This document shows positions 48,423 to 56,508 of a stretch of DNA of 64,000 nt, piece by piece. Source of the DNA: Saccharopolyspora gloriosae (lineage in GTDB: Bacteria > Actinomycetota > Actinomycetes > Mycobacteriales > Pseudonocardiaceae); contig NZ_CP059557.1 in assembly GCF_022828475.1 (NCBI RefSeq), forward strand, positions 4,635,470 through 4,699,469. The letters run 5' to 3'. A program made the position numbers and the translations under genes. Numbering within the stretch: the stretch's first letter is position 1; each line of letters opens with the position of its first letter. A model generated the notes under the pieces. It saw nothing but the letters and a program-made list of their open reading frames with translations, ran no database searches and was not told the origin of the DNA.

Positions 48423-48953
48423 CCCCGAGACGACCCGCCCCAGGGGCTCGAGATGAATGCCTCCTTCACCCACTCCCTTCCCGTCCGGCCAAAGGGGTTG
48501 GAGAGGCGCCCCACACTGGCCGCATTGTCCGGTGACGTTACGAACTCGGGCCGGGCGTTGTGGGACCGAACGCTCGGCACCGCTCTCCCCCGCGCCGACG
48601 GTCTCGACCTGGACTTCTGCGCCGACCGCTTCGAACTCGCCGGAGGCTCCATCCGAGCCTGCGCGGTCACCGCCGCCTACCTCGCCGCCGAAGCCGCGAG
48701 GCCGGTGACCAAGACAGACCTCCTCACCGCCCCGGGACGCTGCGCGCCATCGATCAGCTCTGCCTCGGGGCGGTTGAGGACGCGATGACAGGGCGCGTTG
48801 GCCGAAGTCCTGCAGTGGCAAGAGCACTTCGAAGTGCACGCCTATGGCCCCACGGGTGACGCGAGATCGCGCAGTACGAGAACGCCTACCGGCTCTGCCA
48901 CGTCCGCGGACCCGCGGGGATCATCGTGGCGCTGGCCGAGCCGCTGGGCTGGC
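48423..48953. other. 531-bp region of gene debris between ATPase and DUF4157 genes
   Basis: No intact gene is present. The region holds the duplicated ATPase tail (48551-48732) and, at its right end, a fragment resembling the C-terminus of a glyoxalase/VOC protein. It looks like a recombination scar inside the CIS cluster. Confidence 0.6.
48551..48732 (+). pseudogene. Duplicated 3' fragment of the CIS ATPase gene
   Basis: This copy of 48176-48357 has no upstream catalytic domains and departs from the parent after the LLTA codons. It has no ribosome site of its own. It is 97 percent identical to the parent by my count, which indicates a recent duplication or conversion. Confidence 0.85.
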
Positions 48954-48956
48954 TCA
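48863..48956 (+). pseudogene. Remnant of a glyoxalase/VOC-family gene (C-terminal fragment)
   Basis: The frame from 48863 reads EIAQYENAYRLCHVRGPAGI followed by IVALAEPLGW. This matches in style the C-terminus of VOC-superfamily proteins (xxYxxSYRLCYVRGPEGIIxxLAEQL). No N-terminal half is found in frame upstream. The identification rests on motif memory only. Confidence 0.4.
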
Positions 48957-49520
48957 GCAGTCGTCGTGGTCTTCCACCGGTTCGCGCATCACTCGGCGGG
49001 CGTTGTCCTCCGCCGCGCGCTCGAAGCGGTCCGAGGGGTCGGAGATCTTGAGCCCGTTGCCGTTGTCCGTTCCCGCTACGGGGCCGGAGCGCTGCTGGAT
49101 GACGTGGGTGAGCTCGTGGGCGAGGGTGTGCTTGTCGGAAGCGCCGGAGCCGAGCACGACGTTGTTTCCGGAGGTGTACGCGCGGGCGCCGATTTCGCCT
49201 GCGGAGCGCTGCGCCGTGGTGCCGGTGTGCAGCCGCACGTCCGAGAAATCGGCACCCAGGCGGGATTCCATCTCCTGGCGCACCGGCGGGGCGATCGGAT
49301 TCCCGGATGATTTCAGCACGTCGTCGCCGGACCAGACGGGCTCGGGAGCCGCCTCCGGTGGCGCCATCCGTCGCTGGATCAGCTGAGCGACGGCGGCGTT
49401 GCCGAGCGTTCGCTGCAGGTGCAGCAACTGCTCGGCGGTGCCGGAGTGCTCCGGTGCTCGGGTCGTGCGCTCGGGTTTCGCCGCGGACTTCGCCGGCTCG
49501 TGCTGGTCGCGCTCCCGCAT
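48954..49520 (-). CDS. DUF4157 putative metallopeptidase, CIS-associated
   Basis: The 188-aa protein has a charged N-terminus with LLHLQRTLGNAAVAQLIQRR. A DUF4157 domain follows: RQEMESRLGADFSDVRLHTGTTAQRSAGEIGARAYTSGNNVVLG, then HTLAHELTHVIQQRSG with an HExxH zinc motif at about residues 135-139. DUF4157 proteins are frequently encoded in eCIS loci and are considered effectors or toxin-associated peptidases. It is transcribed away from the sheath operon, with GGAGGG before ATG 49520. It is the only recognisable effector-like gene in the cluster. Confidence 0.85.
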   Translation of the reverse strand: MRERDQHEPAKSAAKPERTTRAPEHSGTAEQLLHLQRTLGNAAVAQLIQRRMAPPEAAPEPVWSGDDVLKSSGNPIAPPVRQEMESRLGADFSDVRLHTGTTAQRSAGEIGARAYTSGNNVVLGSGASDKHTLAHELTHVIQQRSGPVAGTDNGNGLKISDPSDRFERAAEDNARRVMREPVEDHDDC

Positions 49521-49754
49521 GGTCCCTCCTTCTGACCCGGCAACGGCACCACTCCTACCGGACCCGCCTGCGCACCGGGAATGCCCGGAAGGGCAGAGGG
49601 CGGGGCAATGCGCCGTCACCTGCCTGCCGAGGCAAAGCGGGATTGCCCCGGAAGGCACTGGTGTTGCCCTCGGCGCAGGTCGAGCGGACATGGTCGCGCG
49701 GGCGTGCGGTGGCGAGGCTCTGAGTGCACGAACGCCGCAGACGAAGGAGCGAAC

Positions 49755-51275
49755 ATGCCGTCGTACCTGTCCCCTGGCGTGTACGTGGAGGAAGTCCAGA
49801 GCGGGGCCAGGCCGATCGAAGGGGTCGGGACCGCGGTGGCCGCCTTCGTCGGCTTCGCACCGCAGGGGCCGTTCCACGAGCCGACGCTGGTGACCAACTG
49901 GAACCAGTACGTGCAGAACTTCGGCGGCTTCGACGACGGCTACCTGGCGCACGCCGTCTACGGCTACTTCGCCAACGGCGGTGGTTCCGCCTACGTGGTG
50001 CGCATCGGCGGCCCGTCCGAGGCCGCCGCCCCCGCGCGTCCCGCGGCCGGCCCGGTGGAGCTGGGTGGGCTGCAGATTTCGGCGCTGGGCGCGGCCACTG
50101 CTGACGTGACCGTGGAGGTCGCCGACGCGGAAGGGGAGAACCCCCCGGAGGACCGCTTCCGGCTGCTGGTGCACCAAGGCGGCAAGGTCGTCGAGACCTT
50201 CGACGTGTCCACCCGCAAGAACGTCAAGACCTTCGTGGTGACGCAGGTCCGGGAGCGTTCCAAGCTGATCGAGGTCACCGAGCAGTCCGGCGGCACCCTC
50301 GCTCGGCCGGACAACCAGACCGTCACCGTTCCCGCCACTCCACCGAGCGCGACGACGCCGGCCAAGGTCGACGCCCGGGAGTACGTCGGCGATCTGGCCG
50401 CCCGCACCGGATTCGGTGGACTGGAGACCGTCGACGAGATCACCATGGTCGCCGTCCCGGACCTGATGAGCGCCCACCAGCGCGGCCTCATCGACGCCGA
50501 GGGCGTGAAAACGGTGCAGCTGGCGGCTATTTCGCACTGCGAGCAGCTCGGCGACCGGGTGGCGCTGCTGGACGCGCCGCCTGGGCTGAACGCGCAGCAG
50601 GTGCGGACCTGGCGGATGGACGAGGCGGGCTACGACTCGAACTACGCGACGCTCTACTACCCGTGGATCAAGGTGTTCGACCCGGCTTCGGGGCGCAACA
50701 AGATGGTGCCGCCGAGCGGGCACGTCGCGGGCGTGTGGGCGCGCAGCGACACCGAACGCGGCGTGCACAAGGCGCCCGCGAACGAGGTGATCCGGGGCGC
50801 GGTCGACTTGGAGACGACGCTGAGCAAGGGCGAGCAGGACCTGCTCAACCCGATCGGCGTGAACTGCGTGCGCGCCTTCGCGGGGCGCGGCATCCGGATC
50901 TGGGGTGCGCGCACGCTGTCCTCGGACCCGGCGTGGCGGTACCTGAACGTGCGGCGGCTGTTCAACTACCTGGAGGAGTCGATCCTGCTCGGCACCCAGT
51001 GGGTCGTGTTCGAGCCGAACGACGACCGGTTGTGGTCCAGCATCCGCCGCAACATCGGCGCGTTCCTCACCCAGACCTGGCGCGACGGCGCACTGTTCGG
51101 CCGCACCCCCGCCGAAGCGTTCTACGTGAAGTGCGACCGGGACAACAACCCGCAGGAATCCATCGACCTCGGCCAGGTCGTCTGCGAAATCGGGGTGGCG
51201 CCGGTGAAGCCCGCCGAGTTCGTCATCTTCCGGTTGTCCCAGTACTCCGACAGTTCCAGCCTGCTCAGCGAATGA
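49755..51275 (+). CDS. Contractile tail sheath protein
   Basis: The 506-aa protein begins PSYLSPGVYVEEVQSGARPIEGVGTAVAAFVG, the hallmark of phage and CIS sheath subunits. The conserved C-terminal module includes GVNCVRAFAGRGIRIWGARTLS, WRYLNVRRLFNYLEESI and FYVKCDRDNNPQESIDLGQVVCEIGVAPVKPAEFVIFRLSQ. A variable insertion domain lies at about 95-230. The sheath contracts to drive the inner tube. AAGGAG precedes ATG 49755. It is the first gene of the long assembly operon. Only one sheath gene is present. Confidence 0.95.
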   Translation: MPSYLSPGVYVEEVQSGARPIEGVGTAVAAFVGFAPQGPFHEPTLVTNWNQYVQNFGGFDDGYLAHAVYGYFANGGGSAYVVRIGGPSEAAAPARPAAGPVELGGLQISALGAATADVTVEVADAEGENPPEDRFRLLVHQGGKVVETFDVSTRKNVKTFVVTQVRERSKLIEVTEQSGGTLARPDNQTVTVPATPPSATTPAKVDAREYVGDLAARTGFGGLETVDEITMVAVPDLMSAHQRGLIDAEGVKTVQLAAISHCEQLGDRVALLDAPPGLNAQQVRTWRMDEAGYDSNYATLYYPWIKVFDPASGRNKMVPPSGHVAGVWARSDTERGVHKAPANEVIRGAVDLETTLSKGEQDLLNPIGVNCVRAFAGRGIRIWGARTLSSDPAWRYLNVRRLFNYLEESILLGTQWVVFEPNDDRLWSSIRRNIGAFLTQTWRDGALFGRTPAEAFYVKCDRDNNPQESIDLGQVVCEIGVAPVKPAEFVIFRLSQYSDSSSLLSE

Positions 51276-51299
51276 TCGGCGCGCATCGGAAGGCGTTGA

Positions 51300-51510
51300 G
51301 GAGTTCTTTCAGAGGGTTCTTGTCTGTGTCTTGTCAGCGGCGGAGCCGATGAGCAGTGACCAGCTTGAGCAAGCCGACCACCGGCGGGTTCTCAGCGGCT
51401 TCCTCGCGAGGACGGCGACCTCGCCGCGTTCGGCATACGTCAGAAATCCATCCCGCAGCGAGGAAGCCGCTGAGGTTCCGCTGAGTGACCCACTACGCAG
51501 ATCATTCCGA
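51300..51510 (+). repeat. Palindromic MITE-like repeat, copy 5 (full length)
   Basis: Collinear with copy 1 over about 190 bp. The 17-bp core arms 51391-51407 and 51458-51474 are perfectly complementary, and the right end CACTACGCAGATCAT matches the terminal repeat of copy 4 in inverse. It lies between the sheath and tube genes, inside the presumed CIS operon, and may affect the sheath:tube ratio. Confidence 0.75.
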
Positions 51511-51525
51511 AAGGACTCATGACTC

Positions 51526-51966
51526 ATGGCAGAAGGCGACAGTCTTTCGGTTCACCGGTTCGGTGTGCAGCTGGGCGGTGTGACGGTCGAGTCCATCAAG
51601 GAGATCAGCGGGCTCGTCGTCGAGCAGGACGTGGTCGAGACCCAGCAGGTCACCGACACCGGCAAGATGATGAACAAGAAGCAGCCCGGCGGCCACAAGG
51701 GCGGCGAGGTGACGATCACCCGCGGCATGGACAAGAGCTCCGAGTTCACCGAGTGGATCAAGAAGACGCTCAACGACGGTGAAGTCGAGGACGCGCGGGA
51801 GAACCTCACCATCGAGGTGATGGAACCGAACGGTTCCACGGTTCGCCGCATCCAGCTCTACGACGCGTGGATCAGCAAGTGGGAAGGCCCGGACCTCAAC
51901 GCGGGGGAATCCAACGCCGCCACCGAGAAGGCCACCGTCACCTTCGAGCGGATCGAGGTCGAATGA
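51526..51966 (+). CDS. CIS/phage tail tube protein (gp19-like), first copy
   Basis: The 146-aa protein matches the T4 gp19-like tube family: SLSVHRFGVQLGGVTVESIKEISGLVVEQDVVETQQ, HKGGEVTITRGMDKSSEFTEWIKKTL and a C-terminal WEGPDLNAGESNAATEKATVTFERIEVE. It is probably the main inner tube subunit because it follows the sheath. Its stop overlaps the next ATG (ATGA). Confidence 0.93.
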   Translation: MAEGDSLSVHRFGVQLGGVTVESIKEISGLVVEQDVVETQQVTDTGKMMNKKQPGGHKGGEVTITRGMDKSSEFTEWIKKTLNDGEVEDARENLTIEVMEPNGSTVRRIQLYDAWISKWEGPDLNAGESNAATEKATVTFERIEVE

Positions 51967-52430
51967 GACGGCGCATCAACTCGCTCGGCGACCTCGACCA
52001 GCTCGGCGGCAAGAACGCGGGCGCGGCGACGGACACCGCCGAGCGACCGGCGCCGCAGGCTCCGCACAACGAGTTCGAGTTCGAGCTGCCGCGCGGCTAC
52101 CTGCACACCGACGGCACGGTGCACCGGCACGGGCGGATGCGGCTGGCCACGGCGCGCGACGAGCTGCGGCCGCAGATCGACCTGCGCGTCAAGGAGAACC
52201 CGGCGTACCTGAGCGTGGTGCTGCTGAGCCAGGTCATCACCCGGCTCGGCGACATCACCGAGGTGCACTCGGGGCTGGTGGAGAACATGTACGCCACCGA
52301 CATCGCCTTCCTGCAGGACTTCTACCGGCGCATCAACAGCGAAGGCCACACCAGGGCCGGAGTCACCTGCCCGTCCTGCCAGACGGCCTTCGAGATCGAC
52401 TTGGCGGGTGACGGCCTGGGGGAATCGTGA
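51963..52430 (+). CDS. Tail assembly (gp41-like) protein with Cys-pair
   Basis: The 155-aa protein occupies the place of the phage gp41/tail assembly chaperone. It has an FEFELPRGYLHTDGTVHRHGRMRLATARDEL segment, RVKENPAYLSVVLLSQVITRLGDI and a C-terminal CPSC pair followed by FEIDL. Such proteins are thought to assist tube or tape-measure assembly. It overlaps both neighbours by 4 bp. Confidence 0.8.
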   Translation: MRRRINSLGDLDQLGGKNAGAATDTAERPAPQAPHNEFEFELPRGYLHTDGTVHRHGRMRLATARDELRPQIDLRVKENPAYLSVVLLSQVITRLGDITEVHSGLVENMYATDIAFLQDFYRRINSEGHTRAGVTCPSCQTAFEIDLAGDGLGES

Positions 52431-52585
52431 CGTACGCGGCCGACCGGCTGCACGAAGAGGTCGCGTACATCGCATACCACTTCCACTGGGCACGCGACGA
52501 GATCCTCGATCTCGACCACTTGGAACGCAGGCGCTGGGTGCGGGAGATCGCGCACATCAACACGCGGGTGAACGAGAGCAGGTGA
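52427..52585 (+). CDS. DUF6760-type small CIS protein
   Basis: The 52-aa protein (GTG 52427) reads as a single helical unit: TYAADRLHEEVAYIAYHFHW followed by ARDEILDLDHLERRRWVREIAHIN. Small proteins of this type follow the gp41-like gene in actinobacterial phage-tail-like loci. It overlaps the upstream stop by GTGA and ends 4 bp before the next GTG. Its function is unknown. Confidence 0.8.
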   Translation: MTYAADRLHEEVAYIAYHFHWARDEILDLDHLERRRWVREIAHINTRVNESR

Positions 52586-52589
52586 GCAG

Positions 52590-55334
52590 GTGAGCCGCTG
52601 GAACCCGTTCCGCCGCCTCGGCCGACGCGGCGGGCGGCGGCAAGGCGTGCCCGAGGACCGTTCGGCCGCTCCGACCATGCCCGCGTGGGACGGCGGGTGG
52701 CGGCGCAGCGCTCCGCAGGACGGGGTGCTGGGGCGCGGTGGGCTCGGCATCATCCAGCCTGCGCGATTCCGCTCGTCGGTGGCCTCGTTCCGGGATCACG
52801 GGGTGCTCGGCGGCGGGCTCGGGCACCGGCTGGCCGCCGACGCGCCGGCGGGGACCATGCACGGGCTGGTCCGTTCACCCGGCGCCACGGTGCAGCGTGC
52901 CGCCGGGCCGGGCCATGCCGTGGTGACTCCGGCGCCGCTGACCCCGAACGCTGATTCCATTGTGGACTTACCGCTCGCGGCGGCCGATCCGGCGACGGCA
53001 TCCTCGTCCGGTGAAGCCGTCGTGACACCGGTGTGGCGTTCGGCGGTGCGGACTCGACGGCTCGCGCCACCGCTGACCCGAGCCCGGCCGGTCACGGGTT
53101 TCACCCCGCGCCGGCTGCCCGCCGCCGAACCCGCCGGAACCGCCGCGCCGCCGCTCGTGCAGCGAACTCCGAGTGGTGCCGCGCCGCGACCCGCCGTCGC
53201 TGCCGATGAGCCGCCCGGTGCGGCCGATCCGGACCTCGCGGTCGAGCGCCCGGTCGCGCCGGGTGGGACTCGACCGACGCCGGAGGCCGGCGGGGCGGAT
53301 TCGCAGCGTCCCGCGCTGGGCGATCCGATCCAACGCCTCCCCTCCGGTGCCGTTCCGCTGCACCGGGACTCCGCGACCGGCGAGCCGCCGTCGGAGCCGA
53401 TGCCGCAGGCCACCGCGCCGGAGCCGCCGCCACCACAGGCCACCGCTGCCGAGCCGGCGGCCACCGACGTGCCGCAACGTCGCCCGTCGCGGCGGCGACC
53501 GACGGTGGGCATCCAGCGGGCCACGTCGGACTCCACCGGCAGCGCGCAGGCAATCGGCGCACCGCTGGCGGAGCTTCCGAAGTCGGCCACACCGCTCGGC
53601 AGGCACGCGAGCACGAGGCCGCAGCCGGCAGCAGCCGGTTCGGCGAGTCACGATGTCCCGGCGGTTCGGGACAGCGAGACCGCGAAACCGGCCACCGGCT
53701 CTGCGGAACCGGCTTCCGGAAGCACGTCGGACTCCGCGCCGCTGCTCGGCACCACTGCTCAGGTGCAACGCCTGCTGCGGGAGGCCGGCACCTCCGCCGC
53801 GCGGCAGGCCGAGCAGGATCCACCCGCCGTCGTCAAGCCCGGCACCGGCGGCCCGGACGCCTCATCGCCCGGCGCGACACCGCCCGTCCAGCGGGTACGA
53901 CGATCTCCACGCACTCCCGAGGACCTCGCACGTCCGCGGCCGACGGCCGCCCCCACCGGCAGCGCCGCCGAAGCGGGAGTGCAGCGGAGCACGCCGGAAT
54001 CCACCGATTCCGTTGCGGCACAACGGCTCTCCGGTCCCAGAACCGATGCCGATTCCGCTGCCGTGCAGCGGAGTTCCACTCCTACCGCCGATCCGGTACC
54101 GACCGAGCCCCCACCGACCGGTCCGGTGCGGCCGATCGACCCGCCGACGTCTGGCGAACAGGATACCGAGGCGGCGGTGGTGCAGCGACTTCCCGCCGCC
54201 GAGTCCCCCGCCGGCACGGGTTCGACGAACACCCCTGCGAGCCCGACCACTGGCGGGGCCGCTCAACACCACCCGTCGAGTTCCGGGGACAGCCCTTCGC
54301 ATTCAACGGCGAGCGACCGCCCGGAGACGACCGCACCACTGGTGGGCGACTCCCCCGTCGTGCAGCGCGTCACCGGCCCGGAGCGGAATCCGGACCCGCC
54401 CGCGCCGACCTCGGGGGCGGAGCCGACGACCCTCGCCACCTCCGGGTCGTCGCACGTTCCGGGAAGACCCGGCGGCACGGGTGGATCGACCCCGGCGACC
54501 GGAGCCGAGGCGAGCCCGATTCAACGCACGGCCCTCGACCCGAACGCCGTCTCGCCGAGTGATCTCGTCGTCCCGCAAGCGGATCGTCCCGAAAACTCGG
54601 ACCAGAGCGCCGTGCCTCCCGACGCTCCGGCCACTCGACACGACCTTCCGCTCCCCACCGCCACGGAAACCGCGCACTCCGCCCGACCGGTCCAACGCAT
54701 GCGGCCCTTGATCGCCACGCGACCGCTGCCCGTCCGGACGCACCCCGTGCAGGCCGGGCCACCCACCCCGCCGGCCCGCACCGCCGACGCACCGGCGGTG
54801 GCACCGCTGCGGTGGACTCGCCCGGACGAGCAAGCACCGGCCCCGCCGACCCCGCCCAGAATCGCGAATCCCCCGCCGGTGCAGCGCTCCTCCGCGCCGG
54901 CACCGGTAAAGCCGATCAGCGCCGACCTCGCGGAACCCGTCGCCCCGCAATCCGCAACACCCAAATTTCAATCCACAGTGGACGACTCCCGCGAAGCGCC
55001 ACGCTCCGCGTCGACTCCACCGCCGCTCGCCGTACAACGCCACCCCACGCCCCCGGCACAACCTCAACAAGCCCCACCCGCCCAACCGCCCACCACGAGC
55101 TCCACCGAAGCGAAACCGCAGGTCCCCGGTGTCCCGCCCGGAGTTCCCGTCACCGTCGTACCGAAGGAGCACGAACCCGCGGACAACGACACCCCGGCAG
55201 AGTCGGACGGCACCGGCGGCCAGGACATCGACGAACTCGCCCGTCGCCTGATCGAACCGGTCGGCAGGCTGCTGCGCACCGAACTCCGCCACGGCCGGGA
55301 GCGGTTCGGCCGCACCTACGACCGCAGGCGCTGA
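52590..55334 (+). CDS. 914-aa proline-rich disordered CIS protein with repeated V/I-Q-R motifs
   Basis: I do not recognise a catalytic domain. The N-terminus (about 1-110) is basic and Gly-rich (SRWNPFRRLGRRGGRR..., GVLGGGLGHRLAADAPAGTMHGLV). Residues about 110-850 are a disordered Pro/Ala/Thr/Ser chain in which the tripeptide VQR, IQR or AQR recurs about 15 times, usually preceded by a hydrophobic residue. A conserved-looking C-terminus of about 50 residues (DIDELARRLIEPVGRLLRTELRHGRERFGRTYDRRR) is helical and basic. It fills the slot where a large structural or tape-measure gene would be expected. Alternatives are a scaffold or cargo carrier. Confidence 0.7.
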   Translation: MSRWNPFRRLGRRGGRRQGVPEDRSAAPTMPAWDGGWRRSAPQDGVLGRGGLGIIQPARFRSSVASFRDHGVLGGGLGHRLAADAPAGTMHGLVRSPGATVQRAAGPGHAVVTPAPLTPNADSIVDLPLAAADPATASSSGEAVVTPVWRSAVRTRRLAPPLTRARPVTGFTPRRLPAAEPAGTAAPPLVQRTPSGAAPRPAVAADEPPGAADPDLAVERPVAPGGTRPTPEAGGADSQRPALGDPIQRLPSGAVPLHRDSATGEPPSEPMPQATAPEPPPPQATAAEPAATDVPQRRPSRRRPTVGIQRATSDSTGSAQAIGAPLAELPKSATPLGRHASTRPQPAAAGSASHDVPAVRDSETAKPATGSAEPASGSTSDSAPLLGTTAQVQRLLREAGTSAARQAEQDPPAVVKPGTGGPDASSPGATPPVQRVRRSPRTPEDLARPRPTAAPTGSAAEAGVQRSTPESTDSVAAQRLSGPRTDADSAAVQRSSTPTADPVPTEPPPTGPVRPIDPPTSGEQDTEAAVVQRLPAAESPAGTGSTNTPASPTTGGAAQHHPSSSGDSPSHSTASDRPETTAPLVGDSPVVQRVTGPERNPDPPAPTSGAEPTTLATSGSSHVPGRPGGTGGSTPATGAEASPIQRTALDPNAVSPSDLVVPQADRPENSDQSAVPPDAPATRHDLPLPTATETAHSARPVQRMRPLIATRPLPVRTHPVQAGPPTPPARTADAPAVAPLRWTRPDEQAPAPPTPPRIANPPPVQRSSAPAPVKPISADLAEPVAPQSATPKFQSTVDDSREAPRSASTPPPLAVQRHPTPPAQPQQAPPAQPPTTSSTEAKPQVPGVPPGVPVTVVPKEHEPADNDTPAESDGTGGQDIDELARRLIEPVGRLLRTELRHGRERFGRTYDRRR

Positions 55335-55349
55335 CAAGGAGACCCAGGG

Positions 55350-55775
55350 ATGCCCAACGAGATCTTCGCCAGCAGCGTGTTCTTCCGGCTGGCCATCGGC
55401 GGCAACGACCTCGGCCGCTTCCACACCTGCTCCGGGCTCGGCGCGCAGGTCGAGGTCGAGCAGTTCGCCGAAGGCGGCAACAACTCCTTCTCCTGGCAGC
55501 TGCCCACCCGCATCACCTGGACCAACATCACGCTGACCCGCCCGGTCACCAAGGACACCACGAAGATCTCCAAGTGGCTGTCGGACACGATGCGTCGCGC
55601 CGAACGCAAGAACGGCGAAATCGTCGCGCTGAAGCCGAATCTGACGCCCATCGCGCGCTGGCAGGTGATCGGGATCGTGCCCGTCAGCTGGCAAGGACCG
55701 TCGTTCGACCCGTCCAGCTCCGAAGCCGCGGTGGAAACCCTCGAAATCGCCCACGAAGGCCTGCAACCATCCTGA
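55350..55775 (+). CDS. CIS/phage tail tube protein (gp19-like), second copy
   Basis: The 141-aa protein is a second tube-family member: FFRLAIGGNDLGRFHTCSGLGAQVEVEQFAEGG, ITLTRPVTKDTTKISKWLSDT and AVETLEIAHEGLQPS. eCIS loci usually have two or three tube paralogues, the later ones forming the tube-baseplate junction. GGAG lies upstream of ATG 55350. It is followed at 13 bp by the LysM tube protein gene. Confidence 0.92.
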   Translation: MPNEIFASSVFFRLAIGGNDLGRFHTCSGLGAQVEVEQFAEGGNNSFSWQLPTRITWTNITLTRPVTKDTTKISKWLSDTMRRAERKNGEIVALKPNLTPIARWQVIGIVPVSWQGPSFDPSSSEAAVETLEIAHEGLQPS

Positions 55776-55788
55776 GAGGAGGGGCCGG

Positions 55789-56508
55789 ATGGCCACCGCA
55801 TCGGGCAAGAACCTCACCCGCGCCGAAATTCTGATCATGGAACCGCCCGCGAAAGTCGGGGCGAAACCCGGCGCGACCATCAAACGCGTCAAGTTCCAGT
55901 TCAACCCGAACAAGCTCGCGCTGACCAAGAGCACCGAGTGGCGGCGCAAACCGGCCCGGATGGCCAGCGAATCGGCACTTCCCGAGTTCGTCGGCAGCGG
56001 ACCGCGCTCGCTGCAACTGGAAGTGTTCCTGGACGCCACCGCCAAGCACGACGACTCGGTGGAGAAGAAGGTCGAAGACCTCATGACCGCCTGCGTGCCC
56101 ACCCCGAAGAGCATCGCCGCCAAAACGCCCGCCAGCCCGTGGATCCGGTTCGAATGGGGCACCTCGCGGACCACCTCGTTCGACGGAGTGCTCTCCAGCT
56201 TCTCGGTGGACTACTCGCTGTTCGACGTGGACGGCAAACCGCTGCGCGCCACCTGCTCGCTGGGCATCGAGGAAGCCAGCGTCGACACGCCCGGCCAGAA
56301 CCCCACCTCCGGTGCGGAGAACTCCCGCCGCACCCACCGAGTCGTCGCCGGTGACAGCCTGCCGCAGCTCGCCTGGCGGGAATACGGCGACGCCACCGCA
56401 TGGCGGATCGTGGCGGCCGCCAACGAGATCGACGACCCGATGATCCTGGTGCCCGGCAGCGAACTGCTCGTACCGGCACTCGACGAGCTCGAACAGGACG
56501 GTGCGTGA
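55789..56508 (+). CDS. CIS tube/baseplate LysM-type protein (Pvc7-like)
   Basis: The 239-aa protein has the CIS tube-protein N-terminus (VKFQFNPNKLALTKSTEW, FVGSGPRSLQLEVFLDAT) and a C-terminal LysM-like domain (HRVVAGDSLPQLAWREYGDATAWRIVAAANEIDDPMILVPGSELLVPAL). In Afp/PVC particles this protein links the tube to the spike. AGGAGG precedes the ATG. Its stop overlaps the following ATG by one base. Confidence 0.92.
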   Translation: MATASGKNLTRAEILIMEPPAKVGAKPGATIKRVKFQFNPNKLALTKSTEWRRKPARMASESALPEFVGSGPRSLQLEVFLDATAKHDDSVEKKVEDLMTACVPTPKSIAAKTPASPWIRFEWGTSRTTSFDGVLSSFSVDYSLFDVDGKPLRATCSLGIEEASVDTPGQNPTSGAENSRRTHRVVAGDSLPQLAWREYGDATAWRIVAAANEIDDPMILVPGSELLVPALDELEQDGA

